A stretch of DNA of 64,000 bases from Blautia faecis. GTDB taxonomy: Bacteria > Bacillota > Clostridia > Lachnospirales > Lachnospiraceae. Made by a program: the position numbers and the translations under genes. The stretch covers positions 1-64,000 of the forward strand of contig NZ_JAJCIA010000013.1 of the NCBI RefSeq assembly GCF_020554845.1. Direction: 5' to 3'. The notes below the pieces were generated by a model, which had not been told where the DNA came from, searched no databases, and saw only the letters and a list, made by a program, of their open reading frames with translations. Each line of letters starts with the position of its first letter. Position 1 is the first letter of the stretch. This document shows, piece after piece, positions 53,268-63,654 of the stretch.

Positions 53268-54002
53268 CTACGCCAGCGGCTCCTTCGCCGGCAAGCCAGC
53301 CTTCCTGGGGTACTTCTTGGCGGTCGGTTTCATCTTCTTGATCACCACAAAAGAACGATCCATATCCGTGTCCATAAGTGGAAATTTCACTACATCCTGA
53401 ACTTTTCCACCAAGGATTTTCACAGCATTTTCTGCCTGCGCAAGCTCTTCATCAATCTTGCCGGATTTATAAGAAATAAAGCTGCCACCTTCTTTTACAA
53501 AGGGGATACAATACTCGGAAAGGGTGCTTAAATTGGCTACTGCGCGGGAGACACAGAAGTCGTATTTTTCTCTGTGTTCCTTCTGTTTCGCGTAGTCTTC
53601 GGCTCTTCCGTGAAGCGCTGTTACGTCTTTTAAACCAAGCATTTCGATTACTTCATTAAGGAAATTCACCCTTTTATTCAAAGAATCCAGAAGGGTGATT
53701 TTAAGCTCCGGAAAAGCAATTTTCAGCGGGATTCCAGGGAAACCAGCGCCGGTTCCGATATCGATCACGGACTTTCCCGCCAGCTTTTTCTGGTCAAAAC
53801 TGCCTACTTTTACGATAGATAAACTGTCAAGAAAATGCTTTAAAATCACCTCGTTGTACTCGGTAATTGCAGTTAAATTCATTACCTTATTTTTCTCTAC
53901 AAGGTACTCATAATAAGTGATAAACTGCTTCTTCTGCTCCTGGGACAGAGCAATTCCAAGCTCTTCAAGTCCTTTCTCAAAGAGGGTTAAATCATATTCC
54001 AT
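53268..54002 (-). CDS. rsmG: 16S rRNA (guanine527-N7)-methyltransferase
   Basis: ATG 54002 follows AAGGAG. The 244-residue enzyme has the SAM-binding motif VIDIGTGAGFPGIPL (near 72), SLNKRVNFLNEV and FCVSRAVANLSTLSEY, as in RsmG/GidB. It methylates G527 of 16S rRNA; loss gives low-level streptomycin resistance in other bacteria. It keeps its usual place near mnmG and mnmE, but repeats are inserted between rsmG and mnmG. Confidence 0.94.
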   Translation of the reverse strand: MEYDLTLFEKGLEELGIALSQEQKKQFITYYEYLVEKNKVMNLTAITEYNEVILKHFLDSLSIVKVGSFDQKKLAGKSVIDIGTGAGFPGIPLKIAFPELKITLLDSLNKRVNFLNEVIEMLGLKDVTALHGRAEDYAKQKEHREKYDFCVSRAVANLSTLSEYCIPFVKEGGSFISYKSGKIDEELAQAENAVKILGGKVQDVVKFPLMDTDMDRSFVVIKKMKPTAKKYPRKAGLPAKEPLA

Positions 54003-54061
54003 AAACTTCTCCTTATACCTCAAACTACTTATTTTTTTTACTTTCCAGTTGCTAATACACA

Positions 54062-54401
54062 GCGTTTTTGCAAGTAATATTCTTTAGCAGGTCATTTCAG
54101 GTGCGTTTTTAACGAAGGTGAAATCCACTGGTCAGGTCGACTTAGACGAGAGGTCTCTCCCAAGCGTCTTAGTCGTAGTTACCAGTTATTTCACCGTAGA
54201 GCGTGTTTGAAAAATCATTTCCGCAATCTGCACGCCCCACTTTGCGGGAGATTTTGCCCGAATTCGGTTGCCGTAGCCCGCTACGGCGCCCTTATCCGAA
54301 CAAAATCTCCCACAAATTGTGACACACATCTTGCAGAAAGCCTTTTTCAAACACGCTCTAGTGCCCAACCGACCTGCGTGGAATATTACTTGCAGAAACG
54401 C
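54062..54401. repeat. Palindromic element R2, interrupted by a MITE
   Basis: Arms GCGTTTTTGCAAGTAATATTC and its near-complement at 54381-54401 enclose a core similar to R1 (CATTTCAGGTGCG, GACTTAGACGAGAGGTCTCT, AAGCGTCTTAGTCGTAGTTA). The 164-bp MITE at 54197-54360 sits inside. Confidence 0.7.
54197..54360. mobile_element. Complete MITE-like element, 164 bp
   Basis: 18-bp perfect terminal inverted repeats TAGAGCGTGTTTGAAAAA begin and end with TA, as in elements moved by IS630/mariner-type transposases. The centre has CGAATTCGGTTGCCGTAGC palindromic sequence. No ORF. Diverged or partial copies are at 27687, 45930, 46652 and 52908. Confidence 0.75.
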
Positions 54402-54407
54402 GTCCGT

Positions 54408-56294
54408 TTAGTGACGCTCCTTCCCATACTGCTCCATATAAACCAGCAGCACCGAAATATCCGCCGGTGAAACACCGGAAATTCGGGATGCCTGTCCAAT
54501 GGAAACAGGTCTGTAAAGTTCCAGTTTCTGCCGTGCCTCAATGCGCAGGCTCTTTACTTTCTCATAGTCCAGATCCTCTGGAATCTTCTTGGCTTCCAGC
54601 TTCTTAAACTGCTCTACCTGCTTCATCTGGCGGCGGATATAACCGTCGTATTTAATATTAATGTTTACCTGCTCCTGCACATCCCAGGCAAGTTCAGGGC
54701 GGTTCTTATCAATAGGAGTCACATCTGCATAGGAAAGCTCCGGTCTGCGGATCAGCTCTGCAAGACTGATTCCTGACTTAAGTGGTGTGCTTTCTTTGCT
54801 TTCCAGAAGGCTCTGAACTGCCTCTGTCATACCCACATTTGTATTCTCCACACGCTGGATTTCTTCCGCTATCAAGCGTTCTTTTTCCACTACTTTTGCA
54901 TAGGTTTCGTCATCTACAAGACCTACCTCCCAGCCCTTTTTACGAAGTCTCAGATCCGCATTATCCTGACGGAGAAGTAGACGGTACTCGGCACGGCTGG
55001 TCATCATACGGTATGGCTCATGGTTCTCTTTTGTAACCAGATCATCAATGAGAACACCGATATAAGCCTCAGAACGATCCAGGATCAGCTGCTCTTTTCC
55101 CAGCACTTCCATGGCTGCATTGATACCAGCGATCAGTCCCTGGGCTGCTGCCTCCTCGTAACCTGAACTTCCATTAAACTGTCCGCCACTGAAAAGACCT
55201 TTAATTTTCTTAAACTCCAGCGTTGGATAAAGCTGTCTTGGATTAATACAATCGTACTCAATAGCATAAGCATTCTTCACAATTTTTGCATGCTCAAGGC
55301 CTGGTACGCTGTGGTACATTTCCTCCTGCACATCTTCCGGCAAAGAGCTGGACATACCGCCAATGTACATCTCATTTGTGTACATTCCCTCTGGCTCAAT
55401 AAACACCTGATGTCTTTTTTTATCTGCAAAACGAACTACTTTATCCTCAATAGACGGGCAATAACGTGGACCAGTTCCCTCGATCATACCAGAATACAAC
55501 GGGGAACGATCCAGATTGGCACGGATAATATCATGGGTAGTCTCATTGGTATAAGTCAGCCAGCAGGATTTCTGCTCGATCTGCACATCCTCCGGATCTG
55601 TGGAAAAAGAAAATGGCACTACTCTCTCATCACCAAACTGCTCTTCCATCTTACTATAATCTATAGTATTTCCTGCGATTCTAGCAGGTGTTCCAGTCTT
55701 GAAACGGAACATTTCAATTCCCAGTTCTTTCAGAGAATCAGTCAGATAATTGGCTGCCTGCAGTCCATTTGGACCTGCATAATTGCTTACATCCCCATAA
55801 ATACAACGTGCCTTCAGATAGGTTCCTGTACACAAAATAACCGCCTTACAGTGATAAATAGCACCGGAATAAGTCCTTACACCAGTGATCTTACCATCCT
55901 CTACCAGAAGCTTTGTTACCTCTCCCTGGCGGATAGTCAGGTTCTCCTGGTTCTCCAGTGTTTTTCTCATTTCGTTGCTATATGCTTGCTTATCTGCCTG
56001 AGCACGAAGGGAATGTACCGCCGGACCCTTGGAACAATTCAGCATTTTTGACTGAATAAAAGTCTTGTCAATATTTTTTCCCATCTCACCGCCAAGAGCA
56101 TCCAACTCACGGACCAGATGTCCCTTTGAACTACCGCCTACATTTGGGTTACAAGGCATCAGCGCAATACTCTCTGCACTTACCGTAAACATGATCGTAC
56201 TCAATCCCAATCTCGCCCCAGCCAACGCTGCCTCACAGCCAGCATGTCCAGCACCGACCACTACTATGTCATAATTCTCCTCTAAATGTTTCAT
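54408..56294 (-). CDS. mnmG: tRNA uridine-5-carboxymethylaminomethyl(34) synthesis enzyme MnmG
   Basis: ATG 56294 follows GAGGAGAT. The 628-residue FAD protein has [13 protein letters not shown] (near 11), the MnmG signature [17 protein letters not shown] and the C-terminal helical domain (about 550-628). With MnmE it modifies the wobble uridine of several tRNAs. Full length. It follows mnmE with a gap of about 50 bp. Confidence 0.96.
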   Translation of the reverse strand: MKHLEENYDIVVVGAGHAGCEAALAGARLGLSTIMFTVSAESIALMPCNPNVGGSSKGHLVRELDALGGEMGKNIDKTFIQSKMLNCSKGPAVHSLRAQADKQAYSNEMRKTLENQENLTIRQGEVTKLLVEDGKITGVRTYSGAIYHCKAVILCTGTYLKARCIYGDVSNYAGPNGLQAANYLTDSLKELGIEMFRFKTGTPARIAGNTIDYSKMEEQFGDERVVPFSFSTDPEDVQIEQKSCWLTYTNETTHDIIRANLDRSPLYSGMIEGTGPRYCPSIEDKVVRFADKKRHQVFIEPEGMYTNEMYIGGMSSSLPEDVQEEMYHSVPGLEHAKIVKNAYAIEYDCINPRQLYPTLEFKKIKGLFSGGQFNGSSGYEEAAAQGLIAGINAAMEVLGKEQLILDRSEAYIGVLIDDLVTKENHEPYRMMTSRAEYRLLLRQDNADLRLRKKGWEVGLVDDETYAKVVEKERLIAEEIQRVENTNVGMTEAVQSLLESKESTPLKSGISLAELIRRPELSYADVTPIDKNRPELAWDVQEQVNINIKYDGYIRRQMKQVEQFKKLEAKKIPEDLDYEKVKSLRIEARQKLELYRPVSIGQASRISGVSPADISVLLVYMEQYGKERH

Positions 56295-56346
56295 TTTTAT
56301 CTCCTCTATAACACACTCATTCATATATTATCGCGTCCCTCTGCCA

Positions 56347-57720
56347 CTACTTACCCATACAAAACTTACTAAATATCTCATTCACCAGATCTTCCCCAAC
56401 TTCCTCTCCTGTGATCTTTCCAAGGCTTCCATAAGCAGCCATCAGATCAATGGAAAAGAAGTCTTCCGGCATGCCATCCTCAATACTCTGTTTTACCATT
56501 GCAAGACTCTCTTCTGCCTCTTCCAGTGCCTCTTTGTGACGGGCATTTGTAATATAAACCTCATCGTTAAAAGAGATTTTCCCACTAAAAAACATACTCT
56601 TAATGGTATCCGCCAGCTGGGCAATTCCAGTCTCCTCTTTCGCAGAAATCGGAATGAGAGGATGGTTGATTTTCTCCTTTAATGCCTCCATACTCACAGC
56701 CGAAACAAGATCTGTTTTATTGTACAGTACAATTGCTTTTCTGTCTTTCAGCATTTCAATGATTTCTTCATCATTTTCATCAAGCGGTGTAGAGCTGTCT
56801 ACTACGTATAACACCAGATCTGCACCTTTTGCAACCTCCCGGGCTCTGGAAACACCGATTTTCTCCACCACATCCTCTGTCTCGCGGATGCCTGCCGTAT
56901 CCACAATTTTCAGCGTAATTCCATGAAGAGTAATATACTCCTCCAGAATATCTCTTGTAGTACCCTCAATATCCGTTACAATGGCCTTATTTTCCCCTAC
57001 AAGAAGGTTTAACAGGGAGGACTTACCTGCATTTGGCTTACCCACGATAACCGTCTCAATTCCTTCCCGGATGATCTTGCCATCTGTGGAGGTTTTCAAC
57101 AACTCTTCAATGGATTTCTGCTCTTTTTCCACAATTCCATGTAATTTCTGTGGATATCCCTCCAGACTGATGTGCTCCGGATCATCCAGAGCAGACTCGA
57201 TAAAAGCAATCTCGTAGATCAGGTCGCTTCGAATCTCCTTGATGGTCTTCTGTACAGAACCTTTCAGCTGACTCATGGAGCTTTTCAACGCATATTCATT
57301 TTTCGCCTGGATCACATCCATAACTGCCTCTGCCTGGGAAAGATCCAGCCTGCCATTTAAGAAGGCTCTCTTGGTAAACTCTCCGGGGCCAGCAATCTTG
57401 GCGCCGTTTTTCAAAACCGTTTCCAGAACCCGGTTCATAGCATAGACACCACCGTGACAATCAATCTCCACGGTATCTTCTCCTGTGAATGTTTTGGGTG
57501 CGCGCATGACCATGACCAGAACTTCATCCACAATTTCTTCCCCGTCATAGATATAACCATAATGAATGGTGTGGGTGGGCACTTCTTTAATTTTCTTTTT
57601 CCCGCCCTTGGAACGGTAAATGCGGGATATAACGTCCATGGCTTCCGGGCCGCTGATTCGAATGATTCCGATTCCCGAAGCACTCACAGCAGTAGATATC
57701 GCTGCAATCGTTGTATTCAT
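56347..57720 (-). CDS. mnmE: tRNA modification GTPase MnmE
   Basis: ATG 57720 follows GGAGG. The 457-residue protein has the N-terminal folate-binding domain (about 1-118), a helical domain, and an inserted G domain (about 217-375) with GKPNAGKSSLLN, DTAGIRETED and NKTD. The C-terminal CMGK supplies the catalytic cysteine. Acts with MnmG. Confidence 0.96.
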   Translation of the reverse strand: MNTTIAAISTAVSASGIGIIRISGPEAMDVISRIYRSKGGKKKIKEVPTHTIHYGYIYDGEEIVDEVLVMVMRAPKTFTGEDTVEIDCHGGVYAMNRVLETVLKNGAKIAGPGEFTKRAFLNGRLDLSQAEAVMDVIQAKNEYALKSSMSQLKGSVQKTIKEIRSDLIYEIAFIESALDDPEHISLEGYPQKLHGIVEKEQKSIEELLKTSTDGKIIREGIETVIVGKPNAGKSSLLNLLVGENKAIVTDIEGTTRDILEEYITLHGITLKIVDTAGIRETEDVVEKIGVSRAREVAKGADLVLYVVDSSTPLDENDEEIIEMLKDRKAIVLYNKTDLVSAVSMEALKEKINHPLIPISAKEETGIAQLADTIKSMFFSGKISFNDEVYITNARHKEALEEAEESLAMVKQSIEDGMPEDFFSIDLMAAYGSLGKITGEEVGEDLVNEIFSKFCMGK

Positions 57721-57779
57721 GTGATTTCCTCCATGTAAATTACAATCCAAATTATAAACTTAACACATCTTATAATACC

Positions 57780-57966
57780 AGTGTCAAAAGGTCAAAAAGT
57801 CGTTCATGCTTGCACGAGGCGTTTGAACCTGGGACACGCCAAATATGAGAAAGCAGCGATTTACGTAATAAATCAGCGGATTTCGAATATTTGGAGGATT
57901 GTGGGAACAGCGTAGCTGGATCGCAATCCTGGGTATCAAATGAGTGGCAAAAGACTTTTTGACACT
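57780..57966. repeat. Second MITE-like element, 187 bp
   Basis: Ends AGTGTCAAAAGGTCAAAAAG and CTTTTTGACACT form imperfect terminal inverted repeats of 10-20 bp. The interior has ATTTACGTAATAAAT. It lies between mnmE and jag. Confidence 0.6.
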
Positions 57967-58120
57967 CCTATCATCTTATTTTATTATACAAAAAAAGTTA
58001 CCCCAGGGAAAGATATTAAAACAAAAGCATAACGCTTCAGTTCTTCCATCTTTCACCTGGAATAACCTCTTATTCATTCTGCAAATCTTTTATAACACAT
58101 TCAGATGTTTTATGCAAGAT

Positions 58121-59098
58121 TTACCATCTTTTTAATTTTACAACCACATGACGATACGGCTCTTCGCCTTCGCTGACAGTCTCCACATACTTATTACCCT
58201 GAAGCGCTGAGTGAATGATTCTTCTCTCATATGGGTTCATCGGCTCAAGTACAACTGGCTTTCTGGTCTTCTTAACCTTGTAGGCAATTCCTCTTGCAAG
58301 ATTCTCCAGAGTCTCTTTACGACGTCTGCGGTAATCTTCTGTATCGAGCTTTACTCTGATATAGTTTGCTTTGCCCTTATTTACAACAAGGCTTGTAAGA
58401 TACTGAAGGGAGTCAAGGGTCTGTCCTCTCTTACCGATGAGAATTCCCATATCCTCTCCTTCAAAAGCAACTTCCAGACAACCGTCATTTGTGTTGTATT
58501 TGGAAGTGATCTCCACTTCACCAAGATTCATAGATGCAAATACGTCGCGAAGGAAAACAATTGCTCTCTCTTCCACTTCTTTGATCTCTGCCGGATCTGT
58601 GATGATCTCAACAGGTTTGGACTGTTTCGGCTTCTCTTCTCTTGGCTCTTTCGGCATTTTTTCTTTTGCCGGTTTTTCTTTTACAGGACGCTCCTTAAAA
58701 GGTTTCTCCTTCGGCTGGCGCGGCTGTTTTTCTTTTGGCTCTTTAAAAGGCTTTGGCTCTTTCGCCTCTTTTACAGGTGCTTTTTCTTTCACCGGCTCAC
58801 TCTTTGGTGCTGGTTTCTCAGCTTTTACAAAAGGTTTGGCAGGCTTTCTATTCTGCTCTTCCTTAATCGCATCCACTTTAACAGTATCAACGATTTCCTG
58901 TATCTCATCCTCTTCAGAAACTGTATTGATCTTGCGTGCTTTAATGATTGCCGGTTTGCTTCCGATGCCAAAAAATCCGGAACTACCTTCAGAAACCACT
59001 TCAATTTCCAGCTGATCACTGGAAACACCTAATTCGATGCACGCCTTGGTGATTGCTTCATTTTTCGTTTTTGCTGAAAACTGGATAAACTCCTCCAT
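58121..59098 (-). CDS. jag: RNA-binding protein Jag/KhpB (EloR)
   Basis: This 325-residue protein has a Jag_N domain (about 3-52), a long K/P/E-rich linker (about 75-165), a KH domain (about 170-250, with the variant loop GKRGQTLDSLQ) and an R3H domain (RRKETLENLARGIAYKVKKT, NPYERRIIHSALQ). KhpA/KhpB complexes bind many RNAs and affect cell elongation. It lies 28 bp after yidC. Confidence 0.93.
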   Translation of the reverse strand: MEEFIQFSAKTKNEAITKACIELGVSSDQLEIEVVSEGSSGFFGIGSKPAIIKARKINTVSEEDEIQEIVDTVKVDAIKEEQNRKPAKPFVKAEKPAPKSEPVKEKAPVKEAKEPKPFKEPKEKQPRQPKEKPFKERPVKEKPAKEKMPKEPREEKPKQSKPVEIITDPAEIKEVEERAIVFLRDVFASMNLGEVEITSKYNTNDGCLEVAFEGEDMGILIGKRGQTLDSLQYLTSLVVNKGKANYIRVKLDTEDYRRRRKETLENLARGIAYKVKKTRKPVVLEPMNPYERRIIHSALQGNKYVETVSEGEEPYRHVVVKLKRW

Positions 59099-59126
59099 CT
59101 ATGAAACCCTCCGTTCCCGACAACAA

Positions 59127-60419
59127 TTACTTCTTCTTGTTTCTCTCGTCAAAATCCCTGACCATATTTGCTTTTGCTGTAATACTTCCAGGTTTTGCAT
59201 TTCTTGCATTCTGGTAGGATTCCTCTACTTTTCTGGCTCTCTCTTCTGCGTTTGTGTTACTGGAACCTTTATCAATCTTGGTATTGATATTCTTAGTAGA
59301 CTGATTTGCCTGATTGGTGATCTTCTGCGGCGGAAGTCCTTCCTTCGTACGCTGTTTCTCCATCTTCTTCATGTTCTCGTTTACCAGATCATTGATATCC
59401 ATCTTATCAAGATGACGATTGATAAACCACTGCTGAGCACTTCTTACAACCGCACTTGCGATCCAGTAAATACCAAGACCTACCGGGAATGTGAAACAGA
59501 ATACTGCTGACATAAGCGGCATAACCGTATTCATAGTCTTCATGGAAGCCTGCATTGTATCAACAGCTCCTTCAGCAGATGAAGTAGCCTGTGGCATAAG
59601 CTTATAGTTCAGTACCTGAGTCGCCCATGCAAGAATAGGAATCAGAAGTGCAGCGATTGCCAGTGCAATAGATGCTCCCTCAAAAGCAGCCTTAATGTAA
59701 TTCAAAGGCTGATCTGCAATGTTTAATCCACAGAAATTCTGCATTTTGGAAATTTCTGCAGACGTGGTGTTAATGGTATCTGCAAATCCCTTAAACTGAT
59801 CCATTGATGCAAGATCTTTCCACTGAGATGGAGATAATGCATAAAGGAAATCGATGACAGAATTACTGGTCGCTTTTCCGTTATCCAGCGCCAGCTGTAC
59901 ACGAGTCATCTTATTGTCTGTGATAAAGCTCTGGATCAGGTCTGTGTAGCCACTTACGCTTGTGATCTGATCAACAAGGCCTGTGAAAACATTCTTTACA
60001 CTGCCAACATAACCAGGAATTTTGTAAATAACCTGCCATAATGCCATCAGGACAGGAAACTGGATCAACAGCTGCACACAGCTGCCGGTAGGTGAAACAC
60101 CGTATTTCTGATATACAAGCTGAGTTTCTTCCTGCATTTTCTGCACGGACGCCTGGTCTTTTTTATCTTTGTATTTCTTCTGTATCTTCTGAAGCTCAGG
60201 CTGCATAACAGAGCTTAACTTAGAAAACTTCTGCTGTTTAACCTGCAATGGTGTCATCAGTGCATAAATAATAATACTGAAGATAATGATACAAAGACCC
60301 AGGTTCTGAATACCCACCAGATCAAGAACTCTGTAAATCCCGTCCATGATCCAGCCCATAATAGAAGCAACCTGTCCAATAATCGGGACACTGCTCTTCG
60401 TTAATAAAATCATATCCAA
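59127..60419 (-). CDS. yidC: Membrane protein insertase YidC
   Basis: The start is TTG 60419, 8 nt after GGAGG; the ATG two codons later is too far away. The 430-residue protein has the conserved YidC/Oxa1 core (PLQVKQQKFSKLSSVMQPEL, then GVSPTGSCVQLLIQFPVLMALW) with five membrane segments and a basic C-terminal tail (about 370-430). The region between helices 2 and 3 (about 145-235) is longer than in Bacillus SpoIIIJ. It inserts membrane proteins with or without SecYEG. Confidence 0.93.
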   Translation of the reverse strand: MDMILLTKSSVPIIGQVASIMGWIMDGIYRVLDLVGIQNLGLCIIIFSIIIYALMTPLQVKQQKFSKLSSVMQPELQKIQKKYKDKKDQASVQKMQEETQLVYQKYGVSPTGSCVQLLIQFPVLMALWQVIYKIPGYVGSVKNVFTGLVDQITSVSGYTDLIQSFITDNKMTRVQLALDNGKATSNSVIDFLYALSPSQWKDLASMDQFKGFADTINTTSAEISKMQNFCGLNIADQPLNYIKAAFEGASIALAIAALLIPILAWATQVLNYKLMPQATSSAEGAVDTMQASMKTMNTVMPLMSAVFCFTFPVGLGIYWIASAVVRSAQQWFINRHLDKMDINDLVNENMKKMEKQRTKEGLPPQKITNQANQSTKNINTKIDKGSSNTNAEERARKVEESYQNARNAKPGSITAKANMVRDFDERNKKK

Positions 60420-60534
60420 GTTTGTTTCCTCCTAGGCTTTTTCGGTGTAACTATTCAATTGTCAAAGTTTGAGTTTTTGTGCTGAAAATCAGTTTAAAGT
60501 GTCATTTATTGTACACTATCTGTTTCAGTACAGT

Positions 60535-60759
60535 TTATGGCACAGGATCGTATCCTCCATGTGAAAAAGGATTGCAGCGCAAAATTCTCCACACTGCAAG
60601 AAGCCCGCCCTTTAACGCACCATATTTTTGAATTGCTTCTAAACCATATTGAGAACATGTGGGAATATAAGGACATTTTGTTCTCTTCATCGGCGATATA
60701 TATTTCTGATAGAGACGAATCATATGAATCATGATATTTCTTGGACTAAATCTGCTCAT
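60535..60759 (-). CDS. yidD: Membrane protein insertion efficiency factor YidD
   Basis: This 74-residue protein has the YidD pattern [58 protein letters not shown] start signal. Its place between rnpA and yidC is conserved. Confidence 0.95.
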   Translation of the reverse strand: MSRFSPRNIMIHMIRLYQKYISPMKRTKCPYIPTCSQYGLEAIQKYGALKGGLLAVWRILRCNPFSHGGYDPVP

Positions 60760-60832
60760 GATAATTTCTCCTGCAAATCTGTTTCAATATTGCCGCTCCT
60801 TTACCGAACCAACAATACTGCCCAAATACCGT

Positions 60833-61198
60833 TTAATCTTCCACATGAAGCTCAGCCTCACGGCGGATCTTCATTCTGCCTGCAAGGTGCATAAGCGCAC
60901 TCTCAATCTCCTGATAGGACTTGTCCTTTGCATTTGGTCTTGCGACCACTACAATGTCCAGTCCCTGACGGAAGGATCTTTCATTCAGGCGGTAGCTCTC
61001 TCGTATCAGTCTGGTGACTCTGTGGCGTACCACACTATTCCCAACTTTTTTACTTACAGATATTCCCAGACGATTCTCCATGTGCCTGTCATGGTTCTCA
61101 AGCACATACATCACCAGATACCGATTTGCCTGTGATGTTCCTTTTCGGTATACCCTTTGGAATTCGTTATTTTTCTTTAAGGAGTCTGAGTATTCCAT
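60833..61198 (-). CDS. rnpA: Ribonuclease P protein component
   Basis: This 121-residue basic protein has the RNR motif region SKKVGNSVVRHRVTRLIRES and DIVVVARPNAKD. It binds RNase P RNA and helps trim tRNA 5' leaders. AAAGGAG start signal. Confidence 0.95.
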   Translation of the reverse strand: MEYSDSLKKNNEFQRVYRKGTSQANRYLVMYVLENHDRHMENRLGISVSKKVGNSVVRHRVTRLIRESYRLNERSFRQGLDIVVVARPNAKDKSYQEIESALMHLAGRMKIRREAELHVED

Positions 61199-61277
61199 CT
61201 GATTCTCCTTTATATGATATTGAAATAATTATTTCTGTATAGAAGAAAAGACCACAGTAACTGCGGTCTTAACGGTC

Positions 61278-61412
61278 TTAAGCAGATAACTGCTTTCTTC
61301 CTTTTAATCTTCTGGCAGCTAATACTTTACGTCCGCCTTTTGTGCTCATACGAGCTCTGAAGCCATGGACTTTCGCTCTAGATCTTTTTTTCGGCTGAAA
61401 TGTCATTTTCAT
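61278..61412 (-). CDS. rpmH: 50S ribosomal protein L34
   Basis: This 44-residue ORF ([20 protein letters not shown], then [19 protein letters not shown]) is a complete L34. Start 61412 behind AAAGGAGGTG. It leads the rpmH-rnpA-yidD-yidC-jag cluster away from the origin. Confidence 0.96.
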   Translation of the reverse strand: MKMTFQPKKRSRAKVHGFRARMSTKGGRKVLAARRLKGRKQLSA

Positions 61413-61477
61413 AGGTAAAGCACCTCCTTTATCTATATGGAATTTAAAATTATTAACCTAATCAGAACATCATTTCA

Positions 61478-61506
61478 ATTATATTCATAAATGGCATTCT
61501 CGTCAA
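61478..61506 (-). promoter_or_regulatory. Promoter of rpmH
   Basis: TTGACG (61506-61501) and TATAAT (61483-61478) with a 17-bp spacer on the minus strand. Confidence 0.85.
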
Positions 61507-61529
61507 GTAAAAATTCTTGCTTTCCTAGA

Positions 61530-62080
61530 ATTTTTTATATCCACAAAGTTTTCCACACTGTGCATAACCTGTCATTTTGAAAAGGTTTACGTAACATTAT
61601 CCACATTTTGTGGATAACTTGTGGATAACCTGGGGATTATCAGCAAAAATATCCACTTTTGACTGTTGATTTTAACGCATATGTCACAAAAAACAGTATA
61701 TTTCGAGGGGATTCGACAGTGGATAGAGTTATACACATAATTTTTCATTATTGAAACCCGTAAAACCATGTTATGGTAACCAGAATGGTTATCAACCTAT
61801 TTATCCACATTTATCCACACACAAAATGTTGATAACTTTCCAGTTTATTCACAAGATATCCCCCATTTTTTTCCTTGAATTTTTTTATTATCCACTGCAA
61901 TTTTTTTTAATTGTGGATGTTTTGTGGACAATTCTATACTTTTCCCCATTTATTTTTCCTATTTTTAGCTTCAAAACAACATTTTCCTCCTCGTCCCCTC
62001 ATTCTTTTAGGTAATCCACAGCAATCTTAATTCTTTCTCCGAATGTGCATAATTTTCCACATAAATTTCCTATATAAATA
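61530..62080. other. oriC: Replication origin (oriC), DnaA-box cluster
   Basis: Exact DnaA boxes TTATCCACA (either strand) lie at 61597-61605, 61609-61617, 61620-61628, 61801-61809 and 61811-61819. Many near matches surround them, for example near 61889, 61918 and 62014. The DNA is very AT-rich with long T-runs after 61860. It lies between rpmH and dnaA, the usual Firmicutes place. Confidence 0.9.
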
Positions 62081-62085
62081 AGATT

Positions 62086-62118
62086 TTGTCGTTGCGAAAA
62101 GACAGGATTTATTATAAT
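62086..62118 (+). promoter_or_regulatory. Probable dnaA promoter
   Basis: TATAAT at 62113-62118 is clear. The -35 box is uncertain (TTGCGA at 62092 leaves only 15 bp; TTGTCG at 62086 leaves 21). Confidence 0.45.
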
Positions 62119-62134
62119 ATATATAAGGATATTT

Positions 62135-62229
62135 ATGTCCGTTTATCAAAATACCAGTAAAATTCCAGTATATTTAGCCTGGCACACCCTAATTTCCTGT
62201 TTCCAGCTGGTATTTTGATAAACGGACAT
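62135..62229. repeat. 23-bp perfect inverted repeat in the dnaA leader
   Basis: ATGTCCGTTTATCAAAATAC(CAG) at 62135-62157 is exactly complementary to 62207-62229, with 49 bp between. It lies downstream of the -10 box and 60 bp before the dnaA start. Confidence 0.92.
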
Positions 62230-62289
62230 GTCGCCGACGGACGGCATCATTTAATATAAGAAACAATCAGATGTGTACGGGAGGAAAAA

Positions 62290-63654
62290 ATGAGCACAGT
62301 AATAGAAAAATGGGATGAAATCCTGGGAATTGTGAAAAAGGAGCACGATCTTTCCGATGTTCGATTCGACACATGGCTGAAACCCCTGAAGGTTTATGAT
62401 GTCAGTGGAAATGTAGTTACCATCGTCGCTTCCGACCAGGTGCGATTAAGCTACATTAATAAGAATTACAAACTGCCTCTGCAGGTTACCATAAGCGAAG
62501 TTACCGGAATGACCGACTGCGAAGTGAAATTTATCCTTCCAGAAGACGTCCCGGCGAAGAAATCCATTTCCGACGCTGCACCTGATCAGGACAACCGTTT
62601 TAAGGCCAGATGTGAAGAAGCAAATCTGAACCCCAAATATACATTCAATACTTTTATCGTGGGCAGCAACAACAAACTGGCTCAGGCTGCAGCCCTGGCA
62701 GTAGCGGAATCTCCGGGAAATACGTACAATCCGCTGTTTATCTATGGTGGTGCAGGACTTGGCAAGACCCATCTTATGCATTCCATCGCCCACTTTATTA
62801 TTGAAAATGATGATAACAGTAAGGTTCTCTATGTTACAAGTGAAGAATTTACCAATGAGCTGATCGAGACCATCCGTAATGGAAATAACACCGCCATGAG
62901 TAAATTCCGCGAGAAATACCGTAACATTGATGTCCTTCTCATTGATGATATTCAGTTTATTATAGGAAAGGAATCCACGCAGGAGGAATTTTTCCACACC
63001 TTCAACAGCCTTTACAGTGCAAACAAACAGATTATCATATCTTCCGATAAACCGCCGAAGGATATGGAAATTCTGGATGAGCGTTTCCGTTCCAGATTCG
63101 AATGGGGACTGATCGTGGATATTACTCTGCCGGATTACGAGACCAGGATGGCCATTCTTCATAAAAAAGAAGACATGGACGGCTACAATGTAAGCGAAGA
63201 TGTTATCAAATATATTGCAAATAATATCAAATCCAACATCCGTGAGCTGGAAGGTGCCTTCAATAAGGTAGTTGCTTATGCAAAACTGGAGAAAAAAGAG
63301 GTTACCCTTGAACTTGCCGAGCAGGCTCTGAAGGATATCGTCGCACCGAATGAAAATAAACAGATTACTGCAGACTACATTATTTCTATGGTAGCAGAGC
63401 ATTTTAATGTAAGTACTGCCGATCTTTGTGGAAATAAAAGAAGTTCCAAGATCGTGATGCCAAGACAGGTGGCAATGTATCTTTGCCGTGAAATTCTGGC
63501 GATCCCGCTGAAAAATGTAGGACAGTATCTTGGAAATCGCGACCACACTACCGTTATGCACGGAGTAGAAAAGATCGAAAAGGAGCTCCAGAACAACGAA
63601 CAGCTCCAGAACACCATTGATACATTAAAGAAAAAAATTAATCCACAAACTTAA
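62290..63654 (+). CDS. dnaA: Chromosomal replication initiator DnaA
   Basis: This 454-residue protein has domain I (about 1-85), a short linker, the AAA+ domain (about 115-330) with GGAGLGKTHLMHS, LLIDDIQFI and the arginine-finger segment ERFRSRFEWG, and domain IV with the DNA-binding signature GNRDHTTVMHG (near 417). AUG behind GGGAGG. Its transcript carries the large hairpin at 62135-62229. Confidence 0.97.
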   Translation: MSTVIEKWDEILGIVKKEHDLSDVRFDTWLKPLKVYDVSGNVVTIVASDQVRLSYINKNYKLPLQVTISEVTGMTDCEVKFILPEDVPAKKSISDAAPDQDNRFKARCEEANLNPKYTFNTFIVGSNNKLAQAAALAVAESPGNTYNPLFIYGGAGLGKTHLMHSIAHFIIENDDNSKVLYVTSEEFTNELIETIRNGNNTAMSKFREKYRNIDVLLIDDIQFIIGKESTQEEFFHTFNSLYSANKQIIISSDKPPKDMEILDERFRSRFEWGLIVDITLPDYETRMAILHKKEDMDGYNVSEDVIKYIANNIKSNIRELEGAFNKVVAYAKLEKKEVTLELAEQALKDIVAPNENKQITADYIISMVAEHFNVSTADLCGNKRSSKIVMPRQVAMYLCREILAIPLKNVGQYLGNRDHTTVMHGVEKIEKELQNNEQLQNTIDTLKKKINPQT

